This document shows positions 17,576 through 25,604 of a stretch of 64,000 nucleotides of DNA, in pieces. This stretch comes from DATADF01 sp046263155 (GTDB lineage Bacteria; Actinomycetota; CADDZG01; WHSQ01). The notes under the pieces were generated by a model. It worked only from the letters and a program-made list of their open reading frames with translations, did no database searches and was not told the origin of the DNA. The stretch is taken from assembly GCA_046263155.1 (NCBI GenBank), contig JBHELF010000160.1:3038-67037 (forward strand), given 5' to 3'. Each line of letters starts with the position of its first letter. Position 1 is the first letter of the stretch. The position numbers and the translations under genes were made by a program.

Positions 17576-18712
17576 ATGAGCACATTCCAGAATCTGGTGC
17601 GGGGGAGCGCGCGGTCTCTTCTGGTCGCCGTGCTCGTCTTGGTCATTGTTCTCAGCACGGTGGCACCTGCTTACGCGGCTCCACCGGCGAATGACGATTT
17701 CGACAGCGCTGTGGAGATCCAATCAATTCCCTTTTCCTTTATTCAGGACACGACCGAAGCCACCGCGGCAGACGACGATCCCGAAGCCTGTGCGCAAACT
17801 GGTCACACCGTCTGGTACGAGGTGACGCTTACATCGCCGGCCGAGCTCGAAGCCGACACCTTCGGTAGCGACTACGACACGCTGCTCGCGGTCTACATCG
17901 GAGCGCGCGGCACGCTGCTAGAGATCGGCTGCAACGACGACTTCGGTTCGGGAAAACAGTCGCGGCTGCGCTGGAACGCACAACCTGGAATCAGCTACTA
18001 CATCATGGCGGCGGGCGTCGAGGACGCAGCGGGGTTGCTGGACTTCGATCTGAACACGGCCCCCGCGCCCGTGGAGCTGGCCCTGTCATACGACCCGACC
18101 GAATGGGTGAATTCCATCTCGGGCCGCCCGGTTATTACCGGAACACTCGACTGCAGCACCCAGCAGAGCGGCGTAATCGTGCAGATCGAAGTCACGCAAC
18201 GCGTGCAGGGCAAGCAAATAAGAGGCTCGGGCAGCACCCAAGTCGACTGCAGTGGACCCACGCGCTGGTTGATCGACGTGTCCACCCGAGACAACGCGCA
18301 CTTCACGTGGGGAAGAGTGGGGATCGACGGCGAGGCCTTCGAGCACAGACAGGGTGCCGAGACTCATCGCTCTGATACAGCCCTGCTGGTGCCGTGCAGC
18401 CGGATCGGCACGCTGCGAGACGACCAACTCAAGGGCACGCCGGATCGTGATCAAGTGTGTGGACTGGACGGAAACGACAGGATCTCAGGTCGGGGCGGCG
18501 ACGACACGATCCGGGGCGGCTACGGCGACGACACCCTGGTGGCACACGACGGCAACGATGTCTTGTTCGGCGGCGATGGCGCCGACGAGATGTTCGGGAG
18601 TGCCGGGAACGACAAGCTCGATGGTGCCGAGGGTGACGATGTCATGAATGGCGGTGCGGGCAACGACCGGTGCTTCGGGGGACCGGGCAACAACCGCTCT
18701 GTCAGCTGCTAG
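17576..18712 (+). CDS. Secreted protein with RTX (hemolysin-type) calcium-binding repeats
   Basis: A protein of 378 residues. ATG follows GGGGAGGGAG. A signal peptide runs to about residue 35 (ending in PAYA). Residues 36-160 resemble secreted C-terminal pre-peptidase-like beta domains (PPANDDFDSAVEI, HTVWYEVTL, DYDTLLAVYIG). The last 85 residues are RTX nonapeptide repeats (GNDRISGRGGDDTIRGG, GNDVLFGGDGADEMFG), which fold on binding calcium. It has a Sec-type signal rather than a type I secretion setting, as is usual for RTX proteins in Gram-positive organisms. Confidence 0.88.
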   Translation: MSTFQNLVRGSARSLLVAVLVLVIVLSTVAPAYAAPPANDDFDSAVEIQSIPFSFIQDTTEATAADDDPEACAQTGHTVWYEVTLTSPAELEADTFGSDYDTLLAVYIGARGTLLEIGCNDDFGSGKQSRLRWNAQPGISYYIMAAGVEDAAGLLDFDLNTAPAPVELALSYDPTEWVNSISGRPVITGTLDCSTQQSGVIVQIEVTQRVQGKQIRGSGSTQVDCSGPTRWLIDVSTRDNAHFTWGRVGIDGEAFEHRQGAETHRSDTALLVPCSRIGTLRDDQLKGTPDRDQVCGLDGNDRISGRGGDDTIRGGYGDDTLVAHDGNDVLFGGDGADEMFGSAGNDKLDGAEGDDVMNGGAGNDRCFGGPGNNRSVSC

Positions 18713-18730
18713 CGATTTCCGCGGGATTGA

Positions 18731-18760
18731 TGGGACGGGGTTTGAAACACCCCCGTCCCA
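18731..18760. terminator. Bidirectional hairpin between the RTX gene and tRNA-Leu
   Basis: TGGGACGGGG (18731-18740) pairs perfectly with CCCCGTCCCA (18751-18760) over a ten-base loop. It lies between two convergent transcripts, the RTX gene and the tRNA-Leu gene, and could terminate both. Confidence 0.7.
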
Positions 18761-18771
18761 TTGTGCGAAGG

Positions 18772-18855
18772 TGCGGGCGGAGGGACTCGAACCCCCAAGC
18801 TCTTTCGAGCAATAGCTCCTAAGGCTATCGTGAATACCAATTCCACCACGCCCGC
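18772..18855 (-). tRNA. tRNA-Leu (anticodon UAG)
   Basis: An 84-base class II tRNA on the minus strand. The acceptor stem GCGGGCG pairs with CGCCCGC. The anticodon arm ATAGC-CTTAGGA-GCTAT gives anticodon TAG. A long variable arm (TGCTCGAAAGAGC) and the T loop GGTTCGAGTC are clear. The 3' CCA is not fully encoded (ACC then T). Confidence 0.95.
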
Positions 18856-18941
18856 GTCACCAGGGGTGAGTAGCCCAAAAGTTGTCACACCCCTCTCGTA
18901 CCTTAACCAGTAAGACGCGTCGGTTCTTCCGTTGGTGCCTG

Positions 18942-19697
18942 ATGACAAGACCAAGATCAGAGTTCGAGATTGTCAAAGCCCTCATCGCGGCGGGCTTGAA
19001 TGACTGTCAAATCGCGCGTCTTAGCGGCGTGCCGCGGCGGACAGTGCTGGACTGGCGGTGGGGTAGAGGTCAGGCCACGCCGCGCTATGAAAAGCGCCCA
19101 GGGTCGTACGAATGCACCCGTGAGCACGATTTTGCTGGCCTGTCTCCGGACGCCTACAGCTACCTGCTTGGTATGTATCTGGGAGACGGGTGCCTCTCAG
19201 CCTTGCCGCGCGGAGTCTTCAAGCTACGGATTTTCTGCGACGCTCAATACTTGGGAATCATCGAGGAGTGTTCTCGCGCGATTGAAGCCGTCATGCCAGG
19301 ACAACGGGCCTCTCGCCAAAAACGCAAGTCACGGTGCGTAGAGATATTGATGTATTCCAAGCACTGGCCTTGCTTGTTCCCTCAGCATGGTCCCGGAAGA
19401 AAACACGAGCGACCAATTCATCTGGAGCCGTGGCAGCTGGAAATCGTCAACCGATCGACGGAGATGTTCTTGCGTGGTCTCATTCACAGCGATGGCTGTC
19501 GCGTCGTTGCCAATGATCGGGGCGTCAGAAGTGTGCGCTATCACTTCTCTAACTTGTCAGAGGACATCAAGGCTTTGTTCTGTGCGGCCCTGGATCGCCT
19601 CGACATTCATTGGACCCGTAACAGCTCGCGCAGCGTTGCCATTTACCGCAAGGCTGACGTGGCCCGCCTCGATGAATTCATCGGTCCAAAGTACTGA
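18942..19697 (+). CDS. LAGLIDADG-type homing endonuclease-like protein with N-terminal HTH
   Basis: A protein of about 251 residues from ATG 18942. The N-terminus carries a small helix-turn-helix (GLNDCQIARLSGVPRRTV). Two LAGLIDADG-like helices follow, YLLGMYLGDGCLS and FLRGLIHSDGCRV, each with the acidic residue that would bind the catalytic metal. It is free-standing: I see no intron or intein boundary. It sits 86 bases from the tRNA-Leu gene on the opposite strand. Its A/T content appears higher than that of its neighbours, which suggests transfer. Such single-chain proteins can be endonucleases or domesticated DNA-binding proteins. Confidence 0.8.
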   Translation: MTRPRSEFEIVKALIAAGLNDCQIARLSGVPRRTVLDWRWGRGQATPRYEKRPGSYECTREHDFAGLSPDAYSYLLGMYLGDGCLSALPRGVFKLRIFCDAQYLGIIEECSRAIEAVMPGQRASRQKRKSRCVEILMYSKHWPCLFPQHGPGRKHERPIHLEPWQLEIVNRSTEMFLRGLIHSDGCRVVANDRGVRSVRYHFSNLSEDIKALFCAALDRLDIHWTRNSSRSVAIYRKADVARLDEFIGPKY

Positions 19698-19804
19698 GCA
19701 TCGGGCAGTTAGTGGAGTGGCCTAGTCCGATCGGGCCACTGTTTGATTGGCGACGTGTCGTAGCGTGTCGGGATTGCAATCGACAAATGAGAGGTGAGTC
19801 GTAT

Positions 19805-20554
19805 ATGGGTCTGACACCCTCGAAGACGAACCGTTCCTTTCGCTTGATCGCCACAATCGTGGGGCTGATTGCGATTCTGGTTGCCCTCCTCAACTTCGAC
19901 GGGTTGGTCAGATACGGCCGGATCGCTTCCGCGCAGCAACAGTGTCCCTCGCCGAGCGGATCGCCCAGCGGATCGCCCAGCGGATCGCCCAGCCCGTCCC
20001 CGTCCAACTGTCCCAGCGGCAGCCCCTCACCGTCACAGTCCGGCACTTGCATCCTCGGCGTCTGCCTACCTGGTGGCGGGGGGTCAACACCGAGTCCCTC
20101 GGGCTCGCCATCGGGCTCACCGGCCGGATCGCCCACCGCCAGCGGATCGCCCACCGCGAGCAGATCCCCATCGCCTACCTCAACGTCGACCGCAACTCAG
20201 ACTCCGACCGCCTCGAGTTCGCCGACGCCGTCCCCGGTCTCACAAATTCAAGTTCCGTCGAGCATCACAATTCGCTACACCGCCAGATCAAACGCGTTCA
20301 TGGGAGCCGTGCGCTCCAGCGAGAACAGGTGCGAATCCAATCGGCAGGTCGTCCTGAAGAAGCGGCGTCCGGGAAAGGATCGCGTGGTGGGAACCGACGT
20401 CACGTCCGCCTCAGGTGACTGGAGGGTAGGTCGGCAACCCAATCCGCGCGGGACCTACTACGCGAAAGTCCGCAAGCGCGAAGTGCCCGCGAACACGCCG
20501 AATCAGGTCTTCGTTTGCGAGTCGGCACGGTCCCGAAATCTGCGCCTGCGCTAG
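19805..20554 (+). CDS. Exported protein with a Ser/Pro/Gly low-complexity linker
   Basis: A protein of about 249 residues. ATG 19805 follows AGAGGTGAG. A membrane-targeting segment near residues 12-30 (LIATIVGLIAILVALLNF) is followed by about 120 residues of PSGSPSGSP-type low complexity, encoded in part by tandem copies of a 12-base unit CAGCGGATCGCC around 19955-19992. The C-terminal domain of about 95 residues has strands with basic residues and two cysteines (RQVVLKKRRPGKDRVVG, GTYYAKVRKREV), like small extracellular domains of actinobacteria. The repeat unit makes length variation between strains likely. Confidence 0.75.
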   Translation: MGLTPSKTNRSFRLIATIVGLIAILVALLNFDGLVRYGRIASAQQQCPSPSGSPSGSPSGSPSPSPSNCPSGSPSPSQSGTCILGVCLPGGGGSTPSPSGSPSGSPAGSPTASGSPTASRSPSPTSTSTATQTPTASSSPTPSPVSQIQVPSSITIRYTARSNAFMGAVRSSENRCESNRQVVLKKRRPGKDRVVGTDVTSASGDWRVGRQPNPRGTYYAKVRKREVPANTPNQVFVCESARSRNLRLR

Positions 20555-20562
20555 AGCGGACT

Positions 20563-20588
20563 GTTTCCCACAACCCACAGCCGGGTAA
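20563..20588 (+). promoter_or_regulatory. SigB/SigF-like stress promoter upstream of the CsbD gene
   Basis: GTTT at 20563-20566 and GGGTAA at 20583-20588 are 16 bases apart and match the general-stress consensus GTTT-N(14-17)-GGGTAT except for the last base. The start codon of the CsbD-like gene lies 33 bases downstream. CsbD itself is a sigma-B-controlled protein in Bacillus subtilis, which supports the assignment. Confidence 0.55.
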
Positions 20589-20620
20589 CTAAGCCCCGCA
20601 CTCTGAAAGGGGGCATTTGC

Positions 20621-20809
20621 ATGGATGGCATGGACAAGGCGAAGAACAAGGCCGAAGAGCTGCGCGGTGAAGTGAAGGAGAGAGCCGGCGACGCGCTCGA
20701 CAACGAGCAGATGCAGGCTGAGGGAAAGATCGATCAGGTGAAGGGCAACGTGAAGCAGGCCGGCGAGAACGTTAAGGACGCAGTCAAGGACGCAACCGAT
20801 CGCAGCTAA
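20621..20809 (+). CDS. CsbD-like general stress protein
   Basis: A protein of 62 residues, highly charged, with the CsbD pattern: KAKNKAEELRGEVKERAGDA, then EGKIDQVKGNVKQAGENV. AAAGGGGG lies seven bases upstream of the ATG at 20621. CsbD-type proteins are induced by general stress and are probably helical and partly disordered; their mechanism is unknown. A perfect hairpin terminator follows, and a sigma-B-like promoter precedes the gene. Confidence 0.9.
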   Translation: MDGMDKAKNKAEELRGEVKERAGDALDNEQMQAEGKIDQVKGNVKQAGENVKDAVKDATDRS

Positions 20810-20857
20810 CGGTTCCTAGTCCCGGACGCGCCGAGGCGCGGGAGGGCAGAGGAGCCC

Positions 20858-20887
20858 GGAGCGGCCGCCGATGTGGGCGGCCGCTCC
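20858..20887. terminator. Bidirectional rho-independent-type terminator
   Basis: GGAGCGGCCGCC (20858-20869) pairs perfectly with GGCGGCCGCTCC (20876-20887) over a six-base loop, followed by TATTTATT on the plus strand. It lies between the CsbD gene and the convergent small gene at 20891-21115. Confidence 0.8.
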
Positions 20888-20890
20888 TAT

Positions 20891-21115
20891 TTATTCGGCG
20901 TCCTGTCGTTCGTCGATCACTTCTCCGGAAGGGTCCGCGATACGAGCCTTGGCATCCGCTTTCTCGTTCGCGTCTCCGTTGCCGGCAGGCCGAGCTGGGT
21001 CGTCCGAAGCGTTCTGCCCCCCGGCCTCGGGAGCACGCTGAGGGTCGTCTTGACTGCTCTCCCCATGAGCCGACGTGGGCATCGCGTTGCTGCGGCTGCC
21101 GTCCGACTTCTCCAC
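20891..21115 (-). CDS. Small disordered hydrophilic protein
   Basis: A protein of 74 residues rich in A, D, E, G and S with no hydrophobic segment (for example GGQNASDDPARPAGNGDANE). The GTG start at 21115 has a near-perfect ribosome site, AAGGAGGAG, five bases upstream, which argues that it is a true gene. It is convergent with the CsbD gene across a shared terminator. The composition resembles stress-related disordered proteins. I recognise no family. Confidence 0.6.
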   Translation of the reverse strand: MEKSDGSRSNAMPTSAHGESSQDDPQRAPEAGGQNASDDPARPAGNGDANEKADAKARIADPSGEVIDERQDAE

Positions 21116-21192
21116 AAGTCTCCTCCTTCGGTCGAGATCGCAACAGATACGCTTCCCGCATCATGGTGATTGCAAGCCTGCCTGTTTGATAC

Positions 21193-22026
21193 ATGGGCAA
21201 TCTCGCTCTCGACACGCAGATCACCGGGGCCAACGGCGCCTACCGAGCGCAGCTGTCTCCCGAGTGGTCGTTTTGGGAATTGAACGGGGGCTACGTATCT
21301 TTGGTCGCGCTGCGGGCAGCAGGCGCCGAGAGTCCCTTACCGCGTCCCGCGGCGTTCTACTGCCACTACTTGAAGGCCGCCAAGCCCGGCGAAGTCGAGA
21401 TAGCCGTGCAGACGTTACGCGTGAGCAAGCGAACACACTCTCTTCGGGTGTCGCTTACTCAAAGCGATCAGCTCGTGATGGAGGCACTCGTTTGGGTAGT
21501 GGATGACGAGCTGCCCGGTGTGTCACACGATCTCGCCATCATGCCTGAAGTTCCGGGACCCGACGGGCTCCGCTCCCAAGAAGAGATCCACGCCGGCGAA
21601 CAAGCGCCATTTCCGTTTTGGAACAATATCGAGCAGCGTCCCGTAACTTGGCAGGGCCGCTGGGACGAGCGGCCCAAGCAGCATCCCCTATGGCGTTCGT
21701 GGCAACGATTCCGACCCCAGGCCACCTTCGACGATCCGTATGTCGAAGCCGGGCGGGCCATGATCCTCATCGACACGATGCTTTATCCCGCGGCTGCTCT
21801 GGCGCACAGCGGCGTCATGCCCTTCGTGGCCCCCAGCATGGATCTCGCCGTTCGCTTCCACCAGTTCTCACCCCGGTCGGAATGGCTCCTGTCCTCGACG
21901 GAATCGCCGATAGCCGCCGAGGGCCTGATCGGTGGCTACGCCGCAGTCTGGTCGCCCGACGGGCGTCTGCTTGCCACGGGTGGGCAGCAGATGATCGTCC
22001 AGATGGTGAGCGAACAACCCACCTAG
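21193..22026 (+). CDS. TesB-like acyl-CoA thioesterase family protein
   Basis: A protein of 277 residues with the double hot-dog layout of the TesB/TE-II-like family: an N-terminal half with WSFWELNGGYVSLVALRAAG and FYCHYLKAAKPGEVEI, and a C-terminal half ending in GLIGGYAAVWSPDGRLLATG, QQM. It likely hydrolyses acyl-CoA thioesters in the cytoplasm. The acyl specificity is unknown. The final motif matches that of actinobacterial thioesterase-fold proteins. Confidence 0.85.
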   Translation: MGNLALDTQITGANGAYRAQLSPEWSFWELNGGYVSLVALRAAGAESPLPRPAAFYCHYLKAAKPGEVEIAVQTLRVSKRTHSLRVSLTQSDQLVMEALVWVVDDELPGVSHDLAIMPEVPGPDGLRSQEEIHAGEQAPFPFWNNIEQRPVTWQGRWDERPKQHPLWRSWQRFRPQATFDDPYVEAGRAMILIDTMLYPAAALAHSGVMPFVAPSMDLAVRFHQFSPRSEWLLSSTESPIAAEGLIGGYAAVWSPDGRLLATGGQQMIVQMVSEQPT

Positions 22027-22088
22027 CCATCCCAGGACAGTCCCTCTATCCTGTAACGATCATCCGATCTCCATCTGGGGAGGAAGCG

Positions 22089-22352
22089 GTGGCATCACGA
22101 GGATTCAATGCATTCACCGTTATCGCAGGCGCGGTGCTGGTCGGTTTGGGCATCGTCTTTTTCTTGGCCGAAGCCGACGTCATCGAGATCAAGTTCCAGT
22201 ATGTCGCTCCAGTCGTGCTTATCTTGATAGGCCTCCTCGTACTTTTTCGTGGGTTCCAGTCCGGAGCAACGTGGCGCAAGGAGGAGGCCGATGATGACGG
22301 CACCTTCGCCAGTATGCGACCGCGCAGGCCGACACGCTCCGACGCTCCGTAA
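22089..22352 (+). CDS. Small two-helix membrane protein
   Basis: A protein of 87 residues. GTG start at 22089 has GGGGAGGAAGC just upstream. Two hydrophobic helices (FTVIAGAVLVGLGIVFFLA and YVAPVVLILIGLLVLFRGF) are followed by a polar charged tail. It resembles small two-helix proteins with a turn between near-symmetric helices that are widespread in Gram-positive bacteria. The reading frame stays open beyond its TAA into the next gene (see 22407). Confidence 0.7.
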   Translation: MASRGFNAFTVIAGAVLVGLGIVFFLAEADVIEIKFQYVAPVVLILIGLLVLFRGFQSGATWRKEEADDDGTFASMRPRRPTRSDAP

Positions 22353-22406
22353 GCAAAAGCGACTGCCACGAAGCCGACCGCGGTACCCAGTCAGTCCGAC
22401 ACAGCT

Positions 22407-22796
22407 TTGGGCTCGAGCCCCACTCCCGTTCAGGGAGACGAGGGTTCCTCCGCTGCGCCCACCCGCGAGGAGATACCCAACAAGCTTTGCCCTGAGTGCG
22501 GCCGCGGGATGTGGGCCGCGCGCCTGCCGCAAGTGGGCGCCTTATGGAGTTGCCCCGCCTGCTGCCTGAGCATTGACGACCGAGGCGCGCGCTATGAATG
22601 GCGCGAACCGCCTCGGCCCCAGCGCGTGGGAGCCGTGACTAAGGAAAAGAAGTACCGCAGCAACGAGCCCTGCCCCCGCTGCCGTCAGGGGCTGTGGATC
22701 GTGGAAGTGCCCGACTACGGATCGCGTAAGCAGTGCGAGGACTGCAGGATCACGATCATGTTCGGAAACGCAATTCTGGAGTGGAGCAACCGCTAA
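22407..22796 (+). CDS. Double zinc-ribbon protein
   Basis: A protein of about 129 residues with two zinc-ribbon-like units: CPECGRGMW with CPACCLS, and CPRCRQGLW with CEDCRITIMFG. The only in-frame start after the preceding TAA is TTG 22407, which has no good ribosome site. The frame is the same as that of the membrane protein upstream and is open over the 54 intervening bases. It may be translated by reinitiation or by stop-codon readthrough, or the start may be unusual. Function unknown; the fold suggests nucleic-acid or protein contact. Confidence 0.7.
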   Translation: MGSSPTPVQGDEGSSAAPTREEIPNKLCPECGRGMWAARLPQVGALWSCPACCLSIDDRGARYEWREPPRPQRVGAVTKEKKYRSNEPCPRCRQGLWIVEVPDYGSRKQCEDCRITIMFGNAILEWSNR

Positions 22797-23303
22797 CTAC
22801 TCGACGGTGAATTCACCGAGCATTCCGAGAAGGGCATGCGGCGCCTTCTCCTTCTTGGAGAAGACGAAGCACACGTAGCCGTAGCGACCAGGGGTGAGAT
22901 TCGCGCTGGCCGTCTTCTCCGAGGTCTCTCCTGCCTTGATCGGCGGGATCTCCGGGAGCTCCTTCTCGAGGAACTTTTCGACCTTCCTTTCGGGCAACTC
23001 AACGAGCTCGGCTATGGGAGGCGCGTCGTCAGTCAGCTTCGCCCAGATGAACATGTGCCTTTCCTTGCCTTCGTTAACCATTCGGAACGTGACCTCGCCG
23101 GCAGGCAGAGTCGTTGGGATGTCCAGGAACGAGAAATCGACTGCGCGAATGAGAATCTCCCCGCCTGGTTCGAGAGCGGGGCTCGTCTCCGGCTGTTGCG
23201 CCGGTTCGGCTGTGTCATCGTCTCCGCCCCCACACGCGACGCCCAGGCTCAGCAAGGCAACGGCGGCAAGCGCCAATGAGATGGACCGTGTGCGAAGCAA
23301 CAT
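22797..23303 (-). CDS. Lipoprotein with a cupredoxin-like domain
   Basis: A protein of 168 residues. The ATG at 23303 follows GGAGGGAG at seven bases. The signal ends in the lipobox LGVAC, then an acidic linker. The domain (VDFSFLDIPTTLPAGEVTF, RMVNEGKERHMFIWAKL, TPGRYGYVCFVF) resembles cupredoxins, with a histidine and a cysteine in plausible copper-ligand places, but the final histidine/methionine pair is weak (APHALLGMLGEF). It could have lost copper binding. It is tail-to-tail with the zinc-ribbon gene. Confidence 0.8.
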   Translation of the reverse strand: MLLRTRSISLALAAVALLSLGVACGGGDDDTAEPAQQPETSPALEPGGEILIRAVDFSFLDIPTTLPAGEVTFRMVNEGKERHMFIWAKLTDDAPPIAELVELPERKVEKFLEKELPEIPPIKAGETSEKTASANLTPGRYGYVCFVFSKKEKAPHALLGMLGEFTVE

Positions 23304-23389
23304 GATTGAACTCCCTCCGGTTGAGAACAAGCCGGCACTGTATCCGGCCCTGAGAGATCCTCTCGCGAGGTTCCCTGCCTGCGGAGGGG

Positions 23390-25036
23390 TCAAACCGCGA
23401 TCGCTAGATCTCGTGCTCCGTGAATTTCCGCCTCTCGGGGGCTGTCGGTCTGCCAGGGCTCGAACAGGTTCTGGATTTCGCGAGCCGGCAGCGGGGGAGA
23501 GAAGAGGAAGCCCTGCGCCAGGAAGCATCCCATCTCGCGTAGCTTGCTGAGTTGCACATGCGTCTCGACGCCCTCCGCAACCACTTGAAGGTTCAAGCTG
23601 TCCCCGATTTGCACCATTGCATGTGTCAGGGCGCCGTCCTGTAGAGGATCCCTCAGAGGTGACACGAAGGCCCGGTCGATCTTGAGGATGTCGACGGGAA
23701 AGCGGCGTAGATAGCTGAGCGACGAATAGCCGGTTCCGAAATCGTCGACCGCAAGCCGAACTCCGAGATTCTTCAGCTCCAGGAGACTGTGTGTCTCCGA
23801 ACCATCGACCAGAACGCTTTCAGTGATCTCAATGACGAGGGCCTGTGGCGGAAGACCCTCGCGCCGAAGGATGGCCTCCACCTCGTTCACGATCGCCGTG
23901 TCTCGGAGGCTGCGGCCTGAGAGGTTGACGTTCACGGTTCTGGGAGCGCGCTCGCCGTAACGCGTCTGCCACTCACGCAACGTGCAGCAGGCCTGCTCCA
24001 TCACAAGGCGATCGATCTGTCGGATGAGACCGGTCTCCTCGGCAATGGGCACGAACTCAGCGGGCGAGACGACGCCGCGCGCGGGATTAGTCCAGCGCGC
24101 CAGCGCCTCAACAGATGACATGCGGCCGTTTCGAAGGTCAATGACCGGTTGATAGTGCACGTTGAGTTCGCGCCGCTCGACGGCATGTGTCAGCGCCGAG
24201 GTGAGATCGAGTCGGCCGACCATGGCGTTCTGCATCTCCGGCTCGTAGAGGTCGAAGCGGCCCTTCCCACGTCCTTTGGCGCCATACATTGCAAGATCAG
24301 CGCGCCGGGACAGGGCGTCCGCAGAATCGATGCCCGCTTGGCCGATGGCTATGCCGACACTCGCGTGGATGAAGACTTCCCGTTCCTGCACATCGATCGG
24401 GAGCTCCATCGCCGCCACGATTCGCTCCGCTACCTGTGTCGCATCCTCATCGGTCGCGATGTCTTCGAGAAGAATCCCAAACTCATCGCCTCCAAGGCGG
24501 GCGATGGTGTCGGCTGGCCGCAGCGAATCACTCAGACGTCGAGCTGCCACTATCAAGACCGCATCGCCGGCGGCATGACCGAGCGTGTCGTTGACGAGTT
24601 TGAAGTCATCGAGATCGACAAAGAGAACCGCCACCTTCACGCCGTTGCGCGCCCCGCGGTCTACTGCGTGCTCTATGCGATCCGCAAAAAGAGCTCGGTT
24701 GGCTAGACCCGTCAAAGAGTCGTGAAACGCCTCGTGCTCGAGTCTGGAAGCAGTTTCCGCCAACTGCGCAGAGATTCGGACAAGCTGTTCCTGCGCTAGT
24801 TCGTTAAATCGCCACGCCGCGATTGACACGGCGCACGAGCCGAGGATGAATGCACCGTGGATCGATGCCCCAAAAGCGATCACCAGAGGGACATGGACTA
24901 AGACAAGGCCTACGAGCACCCGGTGACGCGCTTCCCACGCCGCGCTCTCAACCGAGTTGCCTCGGGGCAGCAGGCCCTTGAACCGGCGGAGGGATCGGCT
25001 GACTCTCATCTTGCTGGTATATGGCGGAGGAGGCAT
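23390..25036 (-). CDS. GGDEF-EAL bifunctional c-di-GMP protein, membrane-bound
   Basis: A protein of 548 residues. Two N-terminal membrane helices near residues 35-75 are followed by a short coiled-coil (AQLAETASRLEHEAFHDSLT), a GGDEF domain and an EAL domain. GGDEF (about residue 180) is intact and has the inhibitory I-site RPAD five residues upstream. EAL (SSVEALARW, about residue 308) is intact, with DDFGTGYSSLSYLRRFPVD. The protein could therefore both make and degrade c-di-GMP. No PAS or other sensory domain is present. Confidence 0.93.
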   Translation of the reverse strand: MPPPPYTSKMRVSRSLRRFKGLLPRGNSVESAAWEARHRVLVGLVLVHVPLVIAFGASIHGAFILGSCAVSIAAWRFNELAQEQLVRISAQLAETASRLEHEAFHDSLTGLANRALFADRIEHAVDRGARNGVKVAVLFVDLDDFKLVNDTLGHAAGDAVLIVAARRLSDSLRPADTIARLGGDEFGILLEDIATDEDATQVAERIVAAMELPIDVQEREVFIHASVGIAIGQAGIDSADALSRRADLAMYGAKGRGKGRFDLYEPEMQNAMVGRLDLTSALTHAVERRELNVHYQPVIDLRNGRMSSVEALARWTNPARGVVSPAEFVPIAEETGLIRQIDRLVMEQACCTLREWQTRYGERAPRTVNVNLSGRSLRDTAIVNEVEAILRREGLPPQALVIEITESVLVDGSETHSLLELKNLGVRLAVDDFGTGYSSLSYLRRFPVDILKIDRAFVSPLRDPLQDGALTHAMVQIGDSLNLQVVAEGVETHVQLSKLREMGCFLAQGFLFSPPLPAREIQNLFEPWQTDSPREAEIHGARDLAIAV

Positions 25037-25160
25037 GCCGCGGAATGGCCCGTGGTGAGGGTCTTATCTAGTCCCTCCGGACCGGGCCGGAAGGGGAACA
25101 AGCAAGCTCCGGCGAATCCCAGCCAGGTACTCGAGTTCCGATAACAACTTCCTCTCGGAG

Positions 25161-25568
25161 ATGAACGTCGTGACGTGGACACAGCCGGCGAACTCCGCGG
25201 AGGAGCCGCCCCGACATCAACTCTCGCGTCTAGCTCGGTTTCTCGGTTGGACCGGCGTCATCGTCGGCGCGGCCATCGCCTCCGCGCTGACCGCGATCTG
25301 CACTTTCAACGGCGGCGCGCTGGATCCTGAGTGGGCGGAATGTCTGTTTCCCATCACCCTGGCGGTGATCCCTCATGCGACCGCTCTGCTGGGCCTGCTG
25401 CGACAGGAGTGGGGGTTGTTTCTCCTTACCTTGGCGGGTGTGATCACCATAGCCTTTGGCTTCTTTGCCTTTCTTATCGTGGCCATGCTGCCTGCCCTCT
25501 TTTACCTTGGCGCAGCGGTCGCGGGGCAACGATCTGGCAGGAGCGCCGCAAGAAGAGCGGAACCTTAA
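25161..25568 (+). CDS. Small membrane protein, function unknown
   Basis: A protein of 135 residues with a polar N-terminus of 25 residues, then four hydrophobic helices (WTGVIVGAAIASALTAICTF, FPITLAVIPHATALLGLL, WGLFLLTLAGVITIAFGFF, FAFLIVAMLPALFYLGAAVA) and a short basic tail. GGAG lies close upstream of the ATG. No family is recognised. Confidence 0.7.
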   Translation: MNVVTWTQPANSAEEPPRHQLSRLARFLGWTGVIVGAAIASALTAICTFNGGALDPEWAECLFPITLAVIPHATALLGLLRQEWGLFLLTLAGVITIAFGFFAFLIVAMLPALFYLGAAVAGQRSGRSAARRAEP

Positions 25569-25604
25569 GTAGCTAAGCGCATTCAAGTTTGTCTGGGAGG
25601 ATTG

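Noticed and set aside
17576..18712. RTX toxin
   Set aside because: RTX repeats are present but there is no acylation or type I secretion gene, and the N-terminal part has a Sec signal peptide.
19940..20200. CRISPR array from the repeated 12-base units
   Set aside because: The repeats are contiguous, have no spacers and encode a Ser/Pro/Gly-rich linker in frame.
22797..23528. Long N-terminal extension of the cupredoxin-like lipoprotein
   Set aside because: The upstream part is proline- and arginine-rich frame without domain character, and a strong ribosome site precedes the internal ATG at 23303 with a proper lipoprotein signal.
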